The notes under the pieces were generated by a model. The model ran no database searches. It was not told where the DNA came from and saw only the letters and a list, made by a program, of their open reading frames with translations. The position numbers and the translations under genes are program-made. A DNA stretch of 64,000 nt. Origin: Prorocentrum cordatum (taxonomy: Eukaryota; Sar; Dinophyceae; Prorocentrales; Prorocentraceae). Shown here piece by piece: positions 42,101-52,094 of the stretch (its first letter is position 1; every line of letters begins with the position of its first letter). Location: assembly GCA_963575745.1 (NCBI GenBank), contig CAUYUJ010003047.1:383553-447552 (forward strand). Reading direction: 5' to 3'.

Positions 42101-44907
42101 GCGCTGCTGCGCAGAAGAACGCTGTAGCAGCTCGCGCGATGTCTCACCACTTGAACATGGGAGGCACGATCGCGACTGACCCGCCTCCATGGCGCCTGCT
42201 TGCCTTGCAAGTCTTCGAACCTTTTCCAACCAACCACAACGGACGCCCAACCCATCGCAAATTTCGACCATGAATTTATCACAACTGCACGCGTGCAAAG
42301 CGGACAGTATCCTGCAGACGGCACGCCCGTATAGTGGTGGTGGTGGTCTGGAAACTTGGCAGACGCCACGCCATGGCAGTGATGATGTCGGTCGCGTGCA
42401 CCAGCTGCAAGTCGTCGCCGGTTGGCCTCACAGTCAGCACTCCGAATCGATCATCGTAGCGAAGGAAGTCCCATATCGAAACCAGCGACACCATCGTTCC
42501 GTTTGCAGCAGCGTGAAACCAAACCTCTCCACACGCCTTGCCACCATTGGCAACGGAAAGCAGCGCGATATCGCGGGACTGGCACGTCGACAACGTGGAC
42601 ACCGGAGCCCCCAGAGCCGTGGACGTGCTGTCCCCGCGGAGGCGCTGGCCGAACTTGTCCTCAAGGAAGGCGTGCATCTTCTTAGGTGTCGCCCTGGGGC
42701 GCACCAAGTGCGGCGAGAAGTTGAACGCGTTGGTGCTGCGCAAATTCGCAAAATGCAGGCGTCACCTCAGACAGCACGCTCCTTTCAGAGGCTTCCAGCT
42801 GGCGAATATCATTGCAGAACCACTTGGGCACTCTGTGCTTTCACTTGTGTGCGAAACACGACAGATGGCATCCGTACTTGATCAGGTGCCTTGGGAAATG
42901 GACCAGCCAGTGGAACTTCGGCGTCATGTATTCCTGCCACCCTGCTGCTTCACAAGCATCCAGAAACGCATTCGTCCTGTCCCTGAGAACGTCAGCAGAC
43001 GCGATCTCCCGGAGGACCATGCCCGCGGCGAGGTGCATGCATCGCTTGGTGATGCGGAGGCGCTGAGCGGCTGTGGCATTCGTGTAATTGCTGTTGTCGG
43101 GAAGTTGCTGTTGCAGCTCGGGGAAGGGAGGGGTGGTCTAACACATAGTGTGGCAGAGGCGGTAGACAGAGCGGGTCGTCTGTCGGATATTGGTTTGCAG
43201 GGGACGTGCGGCGAGAGGGAAGTGCTGAGACTGCGAACGCCACTATGCCTTGATCGCTGATGCCTTGGTCCGACAGGGTGGACGCGTCGGTAACCGTTTG
43301 CAGAGTGGTGTGGAGGTTGGGTGGGGCGCGAGCGGGTCCTGTGGTGAACCCTCGATCGATGGCCGTTGGTGTGTGGGCGTGCGCATCGCAACGAGTGAGC
43401 CAAGTGCTGCAGACCTCGATCATGCGGCCGAAGAGCGGGCGCCCCCTGGCGGGTGCTGCGTGGGCACGGGTGTCCGGGTGCAGGCGGATGGCTGTAGAGG
43501 GGCGGTGTGGCTCAGGGGAGGGGCGCCCGGGAAGTTGAAATCGCCGAGAGCAATACGTGTGCATGAAAGCGGCGCCGAGTCTGCCCAGTCACAGCTAGCC
43601 AGCCAGTGGCGATTCAATTCAACGAATGCTGCCTCGTTGGTGTCAAACTTGTGGACACTGAAGATGCGGATCGCGTGCTGGGAGGTCGGGTGAGTAAGGG
43701 TTCAGGAATAGCAGGTGGAGGAGAGGCGGATGAGAAGGAGGAGGAGGAGGAGGAGCAGCAGCAGCAGGGCAAAGTGATTGTGACGCTTATGCGTATCATC
43801 TAATCAAAAGACGGAATACGTGTTGGGCGGGAAATCTGGGCACCGGACTATCGTACCCACGTGTGCATAGAACTGTCCCCACGAAGAGGGCAAGGCAAAA
43901 CGATGGGGAATTTGGAAGCATTGAGCACGAGTGTAATCTAATTGTTTTCGTCGCCCCGCGACCAACTCGCGACCCGCCACGGGGTCAGCCCGCGACCTGC
44001 GTGCAGCGACCCCGCGCACCCCCCATCCCCTCACTCGCTCTTTTCGCAACAGTGAGGGTGTACCCGCCAGTCGGAAGAAGTAGGTGGAAATATGAAGTAG
44101 GAAGGCGGATCAAGTAGATTGGGTTCGGGCCCGCTCAAATCTGCCGGCCCTGTCGGCGAGTGTGAAGGGCTTTTCCGTTCGAGTCGGGTTCTTTCGTTGG
44201 AGTCGTCGTCTCCGTCCTCCTCTGTTCCATTTTCATGGGCCCTCTTCCTCATGCGCGCCGTCCACAGCAAAGTTGAACAACCTAGGAGTGGACTCGAAGG
44301 GCGAAGGGAAGCTCCTTCCCTTTGATCCCTTCCCCGCGCCGGGGGGGGGGGTCCTGGGGAGAGGGGTCCTGGGGGCATCCCACGGGGGGTCGCCACCCGA
44401 ATACGCTTTTTCCCCGGGGGGTCCTGGGGCCCGGAAGAGCACCAGACCGGCTTGCGTTTCCGCCTTTTCGGCTTTCCGACGCTCCAAGACGGCCCACGAG
44501 GCACCCCAAGATCGCCCCAAGACGGCTCAAGCGGGCCCCAAGAGGGCCCCAATACGGCCCAAGAGGGCCCCAAGACAGCCCAAGAGCCGCCCAAGACTGC
44601 CCAAGGGGACTCCAAAACGGCCCCACGAGGGGCTCCAGAGATGGACCGCGAACGGAAAATTCGAGCCTTCCGCCTGAAGACGCACCCAGGAGGCCCCTAG
44701 AGGCGCCCTAGAGGCGCCAAGAGGCCCCCGAGAGGCCCCAAGAGGCAACCAAGAGGCCCAAAGGAGGCCCCGAGAGGCCCCCCAAAGCTCCCCAACAGGC
44801 CCCCAAGACGCTCCCACGAAGCCCCAAAACTAACCCCGTCGGCGTTATGCCCGCCGTCGCCGTCGCCGTCATCCTCGTCGTTGGCGTCGTCGTTGGTGTC
44901 GTCGTTG

Positions 44908-44968
<61 letters not shown>

Positions 44969-44996
44969 GGTCGTCGTCGTCGTCGTCGTCGTGGTG

Positions 44997-45029
<33 letters not shown>

Positions 45030-48000
45030 TTCTTCAGGGTCGGCGGCACCGGCCGTAAGGCCTTCATAATAACGGCAACAAAAACAACAAGTATATGATT
45101 GATAGGAAGGCGCTTGAAGTAGATTCGGGATCTGGATATCCAAACAAAGCAAGCCTTCAACGACGGGCGTGTAGACGGAGCGGCCAGCCCCTCCCTTTCG
45201 CTCAATCGCACGCGGCCGACCTGCACGGGGAAAGACTTGGCGGGCATGGACGTCAGCCACAGCCGGAAGTTGTTCGACATGTTCTCGGGGTTCAGCTGCT
45301 CCACGAGGGCTTCCAGCGAAGACATCCACGACTCCATGAGGTGGCAGTTGGACAAGAGGACCCACCCGCCCATGTTCTGCGCGGACTCGATGAGCTTCGT
45401 CGCCTCGGGGCGGGGATCCCTCGGACGCCCCTTGGAGCCCGCAGCCCGGGGCCACTCCTGAGAAGGCGCTGGCCAGGTTGGCAAACCGCACGGCTCGACC
45501 ACTCCTGCGGCGTTGTGTTCTCAGTTTGGACCCTCCCGTGGCCCACCCTCCCTCCCTCCCACCCTCTTTCTGTCTCCCCTCTTTACCTCCGCCCGCCTCG
45601 GCCCAAGCTCGCCCAACAACGAAGACGACGACAAGAAGGGATCTTCCTCCCCGCCCCATCCCTGCCCCGGCCCGCCCATGCGCCTCGGCCAGGCCCTGCT
45701 TGTCTGCCCCTGGGCTGAAGTCGGGCGTGTCCTCCTACAGACGAATTCAATGAACAATGAACAATCGCCAAGAAATGCCCCAAAATACTCAAAACATAAT
45801 CCCCCGACTATTTTTTCTGGTTTTGTTCATTCCTCCTCTAGAGGGACGGGCCCGACTTCACCCTGGGCCCCAGAATCCCCAGGACGGCCGCTCGAGGCAC
45901 GAGAAGCAGGGAGGACGCCGGGGGCCTTGGGCCCCTGGCCCTGGCCGAGCGAGATCGACTCAAAGCGCTTGGCCATGCCCATCTTGTCCGCGAAACGGAG
46001 CACGTCGGCCACCGGGTCGGTGCCCGGCGACAGGATGAAGATGAGCGGGGTGGTGTTCACCTCGAGGAGTTGCGGGGACGAGGTTAGGGTGGCAACGCCT
46101 GGGAGGACTTCGTGCACCGCCCGGCCAGATTTATAGAGGAACAAAGAACGGCATAAGCAGAAACTTCTGGAGATCTGCGCGGGTTCCCCAGATCGGCGCT
46201 GGGCGCCCCTCCCTGTCGCGCGGCGCGCGCCATGGGCGGCGTCGGAGGCGCCGCCAAGGGGGGCCCGCGCGGACCCAAAAGATCCGCGCGGTGCGTCGAA
46301 AGTTTATGCTTATGCCGCTTTCCTTCTTCGGAGCAATGCATGACGCCCGACTGCAGTAGGTCGGACCAGGCCGTGCCGAGCCGGACGGGAACCAGGACAG
46401 GCCGGGCACGAATACCAGGGACGACTGCAAGCCCGCACCTGAGATGTCGTGGCTTTCGTCCCATGCGCAGCACGGTGGTGGCATTGGAGAAGGAGCCCCT
46501 GGAGAAGGAGCCCAGGGTCTGGAGGCGGGTGGACCTCCAATCGTGGATCGGCCATGGACATCACCGCCGCCCTCATCAGATGAGGAATCCTCCAGGAGCT
46601 GCAGCCTCCTGGGCACACTCCTGGCCATCGCTCGGACGTCCATTCCCTGTGTTTTTTTCGGGTTCGTGCGTGGTTTTTTCGCCAAATGATCAAGGATGCT
46701 CCTCGATGGTCCTCGCCGAAAGACCCCAACAGAAGCGTACCTCACGAAAACGGCCATATCCGTGCCCGTGCCCTCGCGGTCCAGAAACCAAAGCGCGATG
46801 CCAGGGATGCACGATCCCGGCAGGGATTTCCGCGCGGGGGGGGGTCCTCGCAAAGCCGCCACGTGTCCGTGGGGTTGCGGACCAGCAGTCTACACTGCGA
46901 GGCCACGCGTATATATATAGAGAGAGAGGAAAAAAAGAGAGAAAGAGAGAGAGAGAGAGAGCAGAACAACCACCCCCATAATAAACACCCCGACAAGTGC
47001 AGCCGTGTAGTAAACGCACCCAGGAAAGGAATCAAACAGGGCAGCGCTGTTTAATAAACGCCCAAAATCGTTTAGTAAACGTCAATTGTCGGGTCCGGGT
47101 GGTTCTTCCTCCCTTGAATACTGATGCTTCCCGCCCTCGGACACGTGGCGTCCGAAGCCCGGGTAGCGACGCAGGCGTGTGACGTGTGAAGCGCCTCTGG
47201 GAAGCGCTCGCGCGGGCGCTTGAATTGACTGGAGGGCTTGCAAGCTCGAGAAAAGGAAAGGGCTTCGAAGGAGCTCCCAGGGAGCTCCGAAGGAGCTGCG
47301 GAAAGGCTTCCCGCACACGTGCCTGGAACGAACAGGCACTCGCTTGCCAGTGCACGCTGCGAGCTCACACAAGTCGCTGCGAGGCGCCCTGGCCAGCGCC
47401 GGAAAAGCATTCTGGGCTACCCTGCGCTGCAAGCTTCTACTCTGCAACCCTCTTCTGGCCATCGCTCGGACGTCCAATCCCTGTGCTTTGTTCGGTTTCG
47501 TGCGTGTTTTTTTTTTTTCGCAGGATGATCCATGATGCTCCTTCAGAATCCCCTCCGAGAAATAGTGCACACGTCCGAGCGATACCAAGTCTTAGCTCGG
47601 AATGAGTTGGAAAACGCTTCCAGGGCACGCTGCAGCTTCGCAGGAGCCGCTGCGGGGATGCCTGCCCGGGAGCCGTGGCGAGGGAGCTGGCGAAGCCCTC
47701 CCTGCAGGATTCTTCTCTAACATTTGCAGTCCCGAAGCGGTGCGGTGACATACCGTCCGTCAGCGCACGGCTTTGGGACCTCGGATGCCCCAGTCGCCCG
47801 AGACGTCCTCGGAGAACGACCCGAGTCCCAAAACCGTGCGGTGACCCCGAATCCCCACGTGACTCACCACACGGTGTGGTCACCGCCCCGCTCGGGGGCC
47901 CCCGAGAACGACCCTTTCGGCTCTCACGAGGAGCTATCCGGGAAGACCGGGCCCATCCCCAGCAACCCGGGACCAACATGCCCTCATCGGGAGCGGCCAA

Positions 48001-51000
48001 GAGGGGGGTGTCCAAGAGGGGGGGGTGCAAATCATGCCCGACGGCATGTGCGCGGCCCAGCGGGGGGGCCAGGGACGTAATGAAATAAGAAGAGGCGCCA
48101 TGAAATCTGGGGAAATATCATGCCCCCCGCCATGGTATCCACCCCCCCCCTAGTCATCACCCCCCTCTTTTCCGCTCCCGACCTCTGACCGACGCAACTG
48201 CCGCAGGTGCCCGACGCCCAAGGGCCACCAGAGAGGCCCCAACCGCTTCGAGGCCCCGACCCTGCCAGACATGCGCACGGGCGGAGGGGAGGAGCAGCGA
48301 GGGAGCAACGCGGAGGAGCGCCACCGCCGCCCCGCCCGCCCCCTCCCCCATCGTTGCTGTGAGCACGAGAAGGGCGGCTGCAGTCGAGCGGCATTCTCCA
48401 GCTTCCCCCAACAGGCGACCGAGTCGGCAAAGGACTTGGCGATGTCGAAGGTGGGCGGCTCCACGAACTTCTCGCCGATCTCGCGGGTGATGAAGGAGAT
48501 GACCGCGCTCTTGAGGCAGTCCACGCGGAAGGCGCGGATGAAGCAGAGCTTCTCCAGCGGGGAGAGCCTCTGCTCCCACTCCCCGGGGAGCTCCTCCTTC
48601 TCGGCCTCGACGGAGTCGTAGATGCACTTGAACTTGGCCAAGTCGTACTCGAAGTAGTCGCTGAACCCCCTGAACGCCGGGAGCTGTGACAGTGTCAGGA
48701 GCTCGTTCCAGCGCTGCTTGCCCACCCAATCCGCGGGCACCTTCGGGCCACCCTCGGCAAGGTCGCTGGTGGGCCCCACGAGGAGGTACCTCAGCTCCTC
48801 CGCGTTCACCATGTTGTCGCCCATCATGATGCGGATGCACAGGGCGAAGGAGAACAGCGTCTTGTCCTTCTCGAAGAGCCCCCGGCAGATGTTCTGGTAC
48901 AGCGCCTCCGTGAAGTAGTTGGTGAGGATGCTCAGCCGCTCGTCGAACTCGTCCGACTTTGGCGACTGCTCCTGGGGAAACGAAAAGGTACCGATACCGC
49001 TACTTCCCGGACCTCTCCCGAGATGCTTTCTGACCAGAATTTCGAGGCGAATCCAGCGGTGGCAACAAGGGCCTCCGAGGAGGCCCAAAAAGGGGAAAAC
49101 GAGGGAAGGGTAGAGGTATGGGTACCTCCTCTGAGCTCCACGGCGTTGGCGAAGAGCTGCTGGAACCACTGCAGGCTGTACTGGTACATGGGGTCGATGT
49201 TCGTGAGCTGCACGATGCAGAAGAACAGCACGGACGTGCGGTAGGCCACCGGCCTGTAGGACTCGCGGGCCACGTCGATGTCCTTCTCCGTCTCGCGGGC
49301 CACCTGCTGCTTCTCGGCGATGTCCAGGGAGACCTGCTTCGATGCCGTGACCTTGTCTTGTGGATGCCATGACAATGAACACTCTAACTGTTCGATCACT
49401 GAATTGAAAGATGTGTTTAAAATGCCAGAAAATATTCTCAACATGTTTCAAGCCGGTGTTTTACATGTTTAAACCGTGTTTGAAACATGTTCTAGACATC
49501 TGGGAACTTATTTGGCAGCACGCTTCCTCTCCATTAGTCGACTTCCACACAGACCTTGTCCACGAGGGTGTCGTCCTCGAGCACGTCGCCCTCGCTGGTC
49601 GAGAGCAGGTGCAGGATCTCATCCTCGAGCCAGAGAGGGCTCGGGGCTGCGCGCACAGGCCCCAGCGGGGCGGTCCAGGCTGGCCCCACCTGGCCCCGAA
49701 GGCAGTCTACGGTTAAGTCGGGCCTGTCCCCCTGCAGGGGGATTTTCGACGAAAAATAAAAAATATCCCAAAAATAATCAAACCATAATCCAAAAATAAT
49801 CTGGGGACTACTTTCTGAATATTTGTTGCCTTTCTCCGGGCATTTTGGGGGCATTTTTTTCCTCGCCGAAAATCCCCCAGTAGGGGGACAGGTCCGACTT
49901 AAGTCTACGGCGGCGAGCGAGGGTGGGAAGTGAGAAGGAGAAGGCCTTTTCAGAAGGCGGCGGGACTTCTCAGAGTCCCTCGCGATTTCTGAGAGGTTTC
50001 TTTTTGTTGTGTCCTCCTGGAAGGCTTCGAAAACTCCTCGGAAGGCCCGGGGACTTCCGAGCCTCTGAGAAGGCCCGCCCCTTCTCACTTCCCCCTCCGG
50101 GCTCGCCGCCGAAATCTGGGGTGGAATCGGCACCCCATGCCCCGAGGGCGCCAGCGGAGGCGGCGCGGAGGTGCTGCCAACTTGGGGCCAGCCTGGACTG
50201 CAATGTCTCTGGAGGCCGCGCGTGCGCAGACCGAAGCCGTGGCAGTCCTCGATCTCTTTCAGCTGCTTGTTCATCTTCGCGTTCTGCACCACGAGCTGGT
50301 TCTTCTGCTCCTCCAGGTCTGGCCTCTCCTTGGCAACCACGATGCCCAGCATCTGGTCCTGCAGCAGGAGAAGACATACGCCGTGGGGGATCCCCACCCA
50401 CCAAGCACCGCCCCACTCAGCAAGCAACTCCGTAGCCAACAAACATCGCCCCACCCATCCGAGCCCCCCCCGACCCACCGAATACCGCCGCACTTATAAA
50501 ACACTGCCCCACCCATCGAACACCGCCCAATTCATCAAACACTTCCCCACCTACCAAGCACCGCCTGATAAGAGGTAGGAGGTCAGGGGTCGCCGTCGTC
50601 GAAGGCGGAAGAGAAGGAGCGTCTGTTCCTCCAGTCCAACCGGCGTGATGGCGAAATTGAGCAGCGTGACCTTGACAGAAACCTCTGGCGAGTAGTGCGG
50701 GTTTGGCAGGGTGGTCGTCATGAAGAATTTGAACGTGTCGGCGTACGTGACGGACTTGTCTCCCAACTTGATCACGAAGCCCGACCCGTCCTTCACCTTC
50801 TGCTGCTGCAGGACGGGCTCGAGTGCGGGGTCCAGGTTGATGCCTTGCGATAGGAGGGACTTTCTCTGCCCCCCTGGCCCCACCATCTACGCCACATCCG
50901 AGGCAAACCGAGACTATCCGAGACCGTTAGATGGCAATCCGAGGCTCTCCGCGATTCAAAGGATATCCGATGCCATTCCCGCGCGATCCCTGGGCTAACC

Positions 51001-51332
51001 GAGGCCATCTGGACGCCGAAGAATACAGTCAGTGTCGGGGCAGCAAGGGTCCTCGACAAACTTCACGTAAGATTCCTACACGGGCTGCTGCGGGGAAGGA
51101 TTGAGGCTGCTCAAAGTTGTCAAACCAAGGGTGGGGAGACCCTGGAGACAAAGGCCAACGCCTGCCAGGCGTGATGTGGAGCGAAGGAAGGAGGAACACT
51201 CAGCCAGAAGAAGAGAAGGAGGATGATGCCTATGTTCTCCAAGAGGATCCACTTCCCAAACTGGATGCCCAACTCCAGAGTCCTGAGGAAATTCGCGTCG
51301 CTCATCTTGCAGACGTCACACCCCGTCTCAAC
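35999..51332 (-). CDS. DNAH1: Axonemal dynein heavy chain, C-terminal 1024 residues in 12 exons (DNAH1-like)
   Basis: Twelve exons join without a frame break into one continuous dynein C-terminus. It starts in AAA5 (KMSDANFLRTLELGIQFGKW, then LEPVLQQQ), passes the AAA5-AAA6 linker (VVAKERPDLEEQKNQLV, LFFCIVQLTNIDPMYQYSL), AAA6 (TPLIFILSPGTDP, SLGQGQGP, VLLSNCHL, MTNEPPSGLRANLLRSY) and the C-terminal barrel (GLFLEGCRWDRSSHQLED, CPTYKVLSRKGVLLTTGHST), ending in ALKH and TGA. Heavy chains are force-generating ATPases of ciliary and flagellar arms. The late EGCRWD and SKPKELFTEIPALWFLP segments look most like the single-headed inner-arm class that includes DNAH1; the subclass is inferred. A full protein would need some 3000 more residues upstream, and none is recognised before the next gene. 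Confidence 0.9.
36333..37181 (-). CDS. DNAH1: Dynein exon 11 (849 bp)
   Basis: Encodes ADTVEQFVEYIRGLPLFPMP, EAFGLHDNCNI, the FPTRYDESMNTVVKQE segment, the hydrophobic core of the C-terminal domain and EIPALWFLP. Acceptor ggtgag|gctgac, donor ctgccg|gtcgga (GT). Confidence 0.95.
37334..37705 (-). CDS. DNAH1: Dynein exon 10
   Basis: Encodes DKLFEESEKPEVFKPMLFGF, the CFFHAVVQDRRKFGPIGWN motif and ends YYYAPQ. Acceptor gccgag|gacaag, donor ccgcag|gctagg (GC). Confidence 0.94.
37886..37969 (-). CDS. DNAH1: Dynein exon 9 (84 bp)
   Basis: Encodes VLQNGVKMTNEPPSGLRANL and ends YSLVT. Acceptor gcccag|gttctg after a 7.25-kb intron, donor gtcacg|gacatc (GA). Confidence 0.93.
38790..38870. repeat. (GAG)n / (GAAGAA) tract
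   Basis: Purine triplets in the large dynein intron 8. Confidence 0.85.
39205..40725. repeat. 78-bp minisatellite in two duplicated blocks with (CTG)n
   Basis: Units ggaggtcggagcgctgnggtgg then agctggaggtcgat recur every 78 bases (39504, 39582, 39660). The block, including a gagccagacccagacggggg segment and a CTG/TTG tract (39306-39410), is repeated about 1020 bases later (40230 onward). Because 78 is divisible by three, the minus strand has a 267-codon proline-rich frame of 26-residue repeats ending in polyglutamine. It lies in dynein intron 8 and is not called as a gene. Confidence 0.85.
40726..41740. other. GC-rich part of dynein intron 8, no feature recognised
   Basis: Alanine/arginine-rich frames in every phase. 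No family resemblance. Confidence 0.45.
41745..41895. repeat. (CTG)n / (GCTGTT) tract
   Basis: Degenerate ctg triplets on the plus strand. Intronic. Confidence 0.85.
42290..43080 (-). pseudogene. Decayed ORF, possibly transposase-derived, in dynein intron 8
   Basis: Minus-strand frames read TPKFHWLVHFPRHLIKYGCH and LSCFAHK, a stop, then KHRVPKWFCNDIRQLEASER, a second stop and, after a frameshift, NGGKACGEVWFHAAANGTMV followed by LVSIWDFL and ATDIITAMAW. A KFHWLVHF ... CF-x-H-x-x-KHR pattern resembles the C-terminal part of some transposase-like proteins common in dinoflagellate and animal genomes. That assignment is tentative. The stops and shift show it is dead. It shares the strand of the host gene. 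Confidence 0.55.
43081..44057. other. Part of dynein intron 8, no feature recognised
   Basis: Contains a short gga/gca triplet patch near 43735-43770. Otherwise unique. Confidence 0.45.
44500..44830. repeat. Degenerate GGCCCCAAGAG repeat
   Basis: Short units of 9-14 bases such as agagggccccaagacagccc. Intronic. Confidence 0.7.
44838..45040. repeat. (GTC)n tract
   Basis: About 60 near-perfect cgt/gtc triplets with a few gtg changes. Intronic. Confidence 0.95.
45221..45403 (-). CDS. DNAH1: Dynein exon 8 (AAA6)
   Basis: Encodes ATKLIESAQNMGGWVLLSNC, HLMESWMSSLE and RLWLTSMPAKSFPVQ. Acceptor cccgag|gcgacg, donor gtgcag|gtcggc (GT). Confidence 0.93.
45716..45861. mobile_element. Family A foldback element, copy 4, in dynein intron 7
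   Basis: Ends tgaagtcgggcgtgtcctcc and gagggacgggcccgacttca. Flanked on both sides by ccctgggc, a perfect 8-bp duplication. Confidence 0.92.
45926..46060 (-). CDS. DNAH1: Dynein exon 7 (AAA6)
   Basis: Encodes VNTTPLIFILSPGTDPVADV and SISLGQGQGPK. Acceptor ctcgag|gtgaac, donor cccaag|gccccc (GC). Confidence 0.93.
46136..46333. mobile_element. Family C foldback element, copy 2, in dynein intron 6
   Basis: Arms gaacggcataagcagaaact tctggaga and gtttatgcttatgccgcttt are inverted, with diverged inner arms around ggcggcgtcggaggcgccgcc. Confidence 0.8.
46621..46745. mobile_element. Family B element, copy 2, in dynein intron 6
   Basis: Starts ctggccatcgctcggacgtc and shares gtgcgtggttttttcgcc and gatcaaggatgctcctcg with the other copies. 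The right end is diverged. Confidence 0.8.
46910..46968. repeat. (GA)n tract
   Basis: Short gagaga and gaaaga run in dynein intron 6. Confidence 0.85.
47455..47589. mobile_element. Family B element, copy 3, in dynein intron 6
   Basis: Ends ctggccatcgctcggacgtc and acgtccgagcgataccaag are inverted. The four bases tctt stand on both sides, a possible target duplication. Confidence 0.88.
47987..48181. mobile_element. Family K element, copy 2, in dynein intron 6
   Basis: Starts tcgggagcggccaagagggg and ends ctcttttccgctcccga. About 90 percent like the copy at 7772 by eye. Confidence 0.88.
48420..48971 (-). CDS. DNAH1: Dynein exon 6 (552 bp)
   Basis: Encodes EQSPKSDEFDERLSILTNYF, CRGLFEKDKTLFSFALCIRI, a long helical region and EPPTFDIAKSFADS. 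Acceptor tccccag|gagcag, donor gactcg|gtcgcc (GT). Confidence 0.93.
48984..49128. mobile_element. Family J element forming almost the whole dynein intron 5
   Basis: The 167-bp intron is filled by an element with inverted ends aggtaccgataccgct and agaggtatgggtacct. Exon-edge bases gagc are repeated at both junctions. Copy 2 is at 33792-33936. Confidence 0.88.
49139..49351 (-). CDS. DNAH1: Dynein exon 5
   Basis: Encodes VTASKQVSLDIAEKQQVARE and the IDPMYQYSLQWFQQLFANAV segment. Acceptor gacaag|gtcacg repeats nine bases of the donor. Donor gccgtg|gagctc (GA). Confidence 0.93.
49435..49495. repeat. Inverted repeat in AT-rich dynein intron 4
   Basis: The bases acatgtttcaa and ttgaaacatgt face each other, with tttacatgtttaaa between. 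This intron is markedly AT-rich. Confidence 0.7.
49555..49623 (-). CDS. DNAH1: Dynein exon 4 (69 bp)
   Basis: Encodes DEILHLLSTSEGDVLEDDTL and VDK. Acceptor ctcgag|gatgag, donor gacaag|gtctgt (GT). Confidence 0.92.
49713..49902. mobile_element. Family A foldback element, copy 5, in dynein intron 3
   Basis: Ends ttaagtcgggcctgtccccc and gggggacaggtccgacttaa. Flanked on both sides by gtctacgg, a perfect 8-bp duplication. Confidence 0.94.
49911..50112. mobile_element. Family G foldback element in dynein intron 3
   Basis: Left cggcgagcgagggtgggaag tgagaagg and right ccttctcacttccccctccg ggctcgccgccg are inverted over about 30 bases. It lies directly beside family A copy 5. Confidence 0.8.
50248..50358 (-). 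CDS. DNAH1: Dynein exon 3
   Basis: Encodes DQMLGIVVAKERPDLEEQKN and QLKEIE. Acceptor ctgcag|gaccag, donor atcgag|gactgc (GA). Confidence 0.93.
50385..50575. repeat. Degenerate repeat of about 20 bp in dynein intron 2
   Basis: Variants of caccgccccacccatcaaac repeat across the intron. Confidence 0.65.
50629..50843 (-). CDS. DNAH1: Dynein exon 2
   Basis: Encodes INLDPALEPVLQQQKVKDGS through TTTLPNPHYSPEVSVKVTLL to TPVGLE. Acceptor gcaag|gcatca and the previous donor share gcatc. Donor ggag|gaacag (GA). Confidence 0.93.
51230..51332 (-). CDS. DNAH1: Dynein exon 1 of those found (AAA5)
   Basis: Encodes VETGCDVCKMSDANFLRTLE and ends LLENIG. Acceptor ccgcag|gttgag is the best AG|G site upstream of the conserved part; atgagc might also be the start of conserved coding. 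Donor atag|gcatca (GC). Confidence 0.8.
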
Positions 51333-52090
51333 CTGCGGCCGGTGCAGAGGCCCCCCCACCCAATGCCGCAGGCACCCCTGCCCCGTTGAGCCCTCCACTG
51401 CCCGCCACAAGTCCTTCCTGGCTCTCCTCCCTCATCCCTTCCCCCCTCCCTCCTCCCTGTCCACCACCTCCCCCGCTCTGAAATTACTAGTCAGTACCGG
51501 TCTCCTGTCTCCGCTGCTACTGTGCTTTGCACCCGCCTCGCCTACGCAGTGCTGTCGCACGCTAGGATACCAGGATGCGATATCTCCGATGCCTCTGTCC
51601 GTAGCTCGTTCTCGGTCGGACCAGAAGTCTGTTCCCACTGCAGCGTTTGCCTCACTGCAGGGGCGGCGCTCCGCTCCTCTCATTCCGCATGGCGTTCTCC
51701 CGCAGCGAGGGCCACAGTTCTAGGCCCGGTTGATTCTTGTTCGTCGCTGCCGCCCCGAATGTTCCTCCTCCACATTCCCCAGGTCATCCACGCTGCTGAT
51801 CTCCTCATGTTTCTTATTGTTCTTCTTCTTTTCCTTCTTCCGCGTCATCCTCCTCCTGCTCGCCGTCACCCAAGAAATCCGCGCGGAACGACGAGGAATT
51901 ATGTTTATGCCGTTTGTTGTTCTTCGATTCCCCGCCTCGCCCCGTCCCCGTCCCCCACCCCTCATCACACCTTCTCCCCGTCCCCCCTTACCCAGATCTC
52001 AACTCCCCCCAGCTGTTCCCTCCCCCTGCCCCCCTCGGGCAAGCGCCTCCTCATCGCAATTCCCCGAACAGTGCTTGTACTGAGGGGTTC
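51333..52090. other. Upstream of the first dynein exon found, no exon recognised
   Basis: C-rich, with a partial family C element (51868-51925). Frames lack dynein motifs. Confidence 0.5.
51868..51925. mobile_element. Family C element, right arm only
   Basis: Reads aagaaatccgcgcggaacga then aattatgtttatgccg, matching the right arm of the complete copies. The left arm is missing. Confidence 0.6.
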
Positions 52091-52094
52091 GTGT

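Larger units (their letters stand above)
44058..45173. mobile_element. Family L element split by about 950 bp
   Basis: The left half (agtcggaagaagtaggtgg, then atgaagtaggaaggcggatc) ends near 44135, and the right half (gataggaaggcgcttgaagt through cttcaacgacgg) resumes near 45090. Between them lie gccccaagag-type degenerate repeats and a GTC tract. Confidence 0.7.
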
